In this document: positions 63,275 to 64,000 of the stretch, one piece after another
How positions within the stretch are numbered: the first letter of the stretch is position 1
Layout: each line of letters opens with the position of its first letter
NCBI RefSeq assembly: GCF_040833965.1
Contig: NZ_CP162142.1
Location: forward strand, 682,001-746,000
Length of the DNA: 64,000 nt
From: Leptospira sp. WS39.C2
GTDB taxonomy: Bacteria; Spirochaetota; Leptospiria; Leptospirales; Leptospiraceae
Direction: 5' to 3'
Position numbers and translations under genes: made by a program
Notes under the pieces: generated by a model
What the model was told of the DNA's origin: nothing
Database searches by the model: none
The model's input: the letters and a program-made list of their open reading frames with translations, nothing else

Positions 63275-64000
63275 CTACACACCTTCCACTTTTTGGAACA
63301 CTCGGTCAAAACGTTTGATTGCATCATCAATCACTTCATCCGTATCTGAGGCGCTTGTATACAACCTGCTTCCAGCAAGGGTCACAAGTCCCTCTGACAT
63401 GTAAGCGGCTCCCATTTCTTCCATCGCATGTTTGCGTTTGTGGGCTTCTGCAATGGTTTTTTTGATGGTCCAAAATTTCTTGATATCAATATCGAGTAAC
63501 ATCGTACCAACAGTTTCGAGATGGCAAATGGAACCTTGGTTGAAGGCAACAAAAGGTAGATCATATTTTTTGATGAGTTTTTGTAATCCTTTTGTGAGGC
63601 GGTCACCAGCTTTTCCCGATTTTTCACAGGCTTTTGTTTTTTCCATTTCACAAAGTGTGAAGTAACCGGCAAGGGAACTAAGTGGGTTTGCTGCCATCGT
63701 TCCACCGATTAACGCCTTTTTGGTGCCCGTTTGTAATCCTGCAGATACATACTTCATGTATTCTTTTTTACCACCAAGCCCACCAGCAGATGGATAACCA
63801 CCAGCGACAACCTTTCCAAACACAGTGAGATCTGGGTCTACACCAAAGTACCCTTGTGCTCCACTAAGACCAATTCGAAATGCTGTTACCACTTCATCAA
63901 AGATAAGTAGGGCACCATATTTGTTACAAAGTTCTCTTACACCTTTGTTAAAGTTGAGATCAAGTGGTCTTGTTCCACTCTCTGGGCCAACTGGTTCAAT
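63275..64000 (-). CDS. HemL-like class III aminotransferase (3' part)
   Basis: Partial gene; its start is beyond the right edge. The visible 241 residues begin IEPVGPESGTRPLDLN, then IFDEVVTAFRIGLSG (PLP-contacting Asp) and Schiff-base Lys in DLTVFGKVVAGGYPS. This matches glutamate-1-semialdehyde 2,1-aminomutase-type proteins, but the later IGGTMAANPLSSLAGY and CHLETVGTMLLDIDI differ from standard HemL. It may be a HemL paralogue acting on another substrate. Confidence 0.8.
   Translation of the reverse strand: MEPVGPESGTRPLDLNFNKGVRELCNKYGALLIFDEVVTAFRIGLSGAQGYFGVDPDLTVFGKVVAGGYPSAGGLGGKKEYMKYVSAGLQTGTKKALIGGTMAANPLSSLAGYFTLCEMEKTKACEKSGKAGDRLTKGLQKLIKKYDLPFVAFNQGSICHLETVGTMLLDIDIKKFWTIKKTIAEAHKRKHAMEEMGAAYMSEGLVTLAGSRLYTSASDTDEVIDDAIKRFDRVFQKVEGV

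Overview
The window looks like chromosomal DNA of a spirochaete of the genus Leptospira, most likely a free-living (saprophytic, L. biflexa-like) species. This is inferred from the low to moderate GC content, frequent TTG and GTG starts with 4-bp ATGA/GTGA overlaps, many short-signal lipoproteins, FliF, split coaC/coaB genes and the overall protein style. No rRNA, tRNA, CRISPR array, prophage or intact insertion sequence is visible. Nearly all DNA is coding, in short operons that switch strand often.

Layout. 0-8 kb: a Ca2+/Na+ exchanger, a small secreted protein, then a leftward trio (AvtA-type aminotransferase, an unknown 772-residue membrane protein, an AdiA-type amino acid decarboxylase). 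8-20 kb: a DegT-family protein without its PLP lysine coupled to an ATP-grasp protein, cutA, a GST, a tandem pair of M23 peptidases, a DUF2237 protein, a secreted zinc phospholipase C-like protein with an SH3b partner, and a FadI-like thiolase. 20-25 kb: ilvC, a GC-rich intergenic element and a tandem repeat ahead of a cluster of four lipoprotein or secreted genes, then a MASE1-SpoIIE phosphatase and an ABC-F ATPase. 26.9-30.2 kb is the most notable locus: serine O-acetyltransferase, a SufS-like cysteine desulfurase with a long N-terminal extension, and a family 2A encapsulin shell protein, which together make a sulfur-metabolism nanocompartment. 30.3-41.7 kb: a large hybrid histidine kinase, a TPR-like secreted protein, a CNNM/CorC transporter with coaC and coaB, a DUF486 protein, a class III sirtuin and a BioF-like synthase. 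41.8-47.2 kb: an AT-rich membrane protein and a cytochrome c maturation cluster (ccmE-ccmF-ccmH) with a Cys-type CcmE, then a YdcF-like protein. 47-53 kb: an MBL-fold hydrolase, an ion transporter, an aromatic amino acid ammonia-lyase, and the pair DUF368/PopT plus a WecA-like glycosyl-phosphate transferase. 53.5-57 kb: dapA-dapB-cdaA-ybbR, joining lysine/diaminopimelate synthesis to cyclic di-AMP signalling. 57-64 kb: a MEST-like hydrolase, a polytopic class III adenylate cyclase, fliF, a vapBC toxin-antitoxin pair, and the 3' part of a HemL-like aminotransferase running off the right edge.

Functional threads. Sulfur: serine O-acetyltransferase makes O-acetylserine for cysteine synthesis, and the encapsulated desulfurase releases sulfur from cysteine. 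Envelope: PopT and the WecA-like enzyme both act on undecaprenyl phosphate, while dapA/dapB feed peptidoglycan and CdaA is a usual wall-stress signal. Signalling is well represented: hybrid kinase, SpoIIE phosphatase, adenylate cyclase and diadenylate cyclase all lie within 40 kb.
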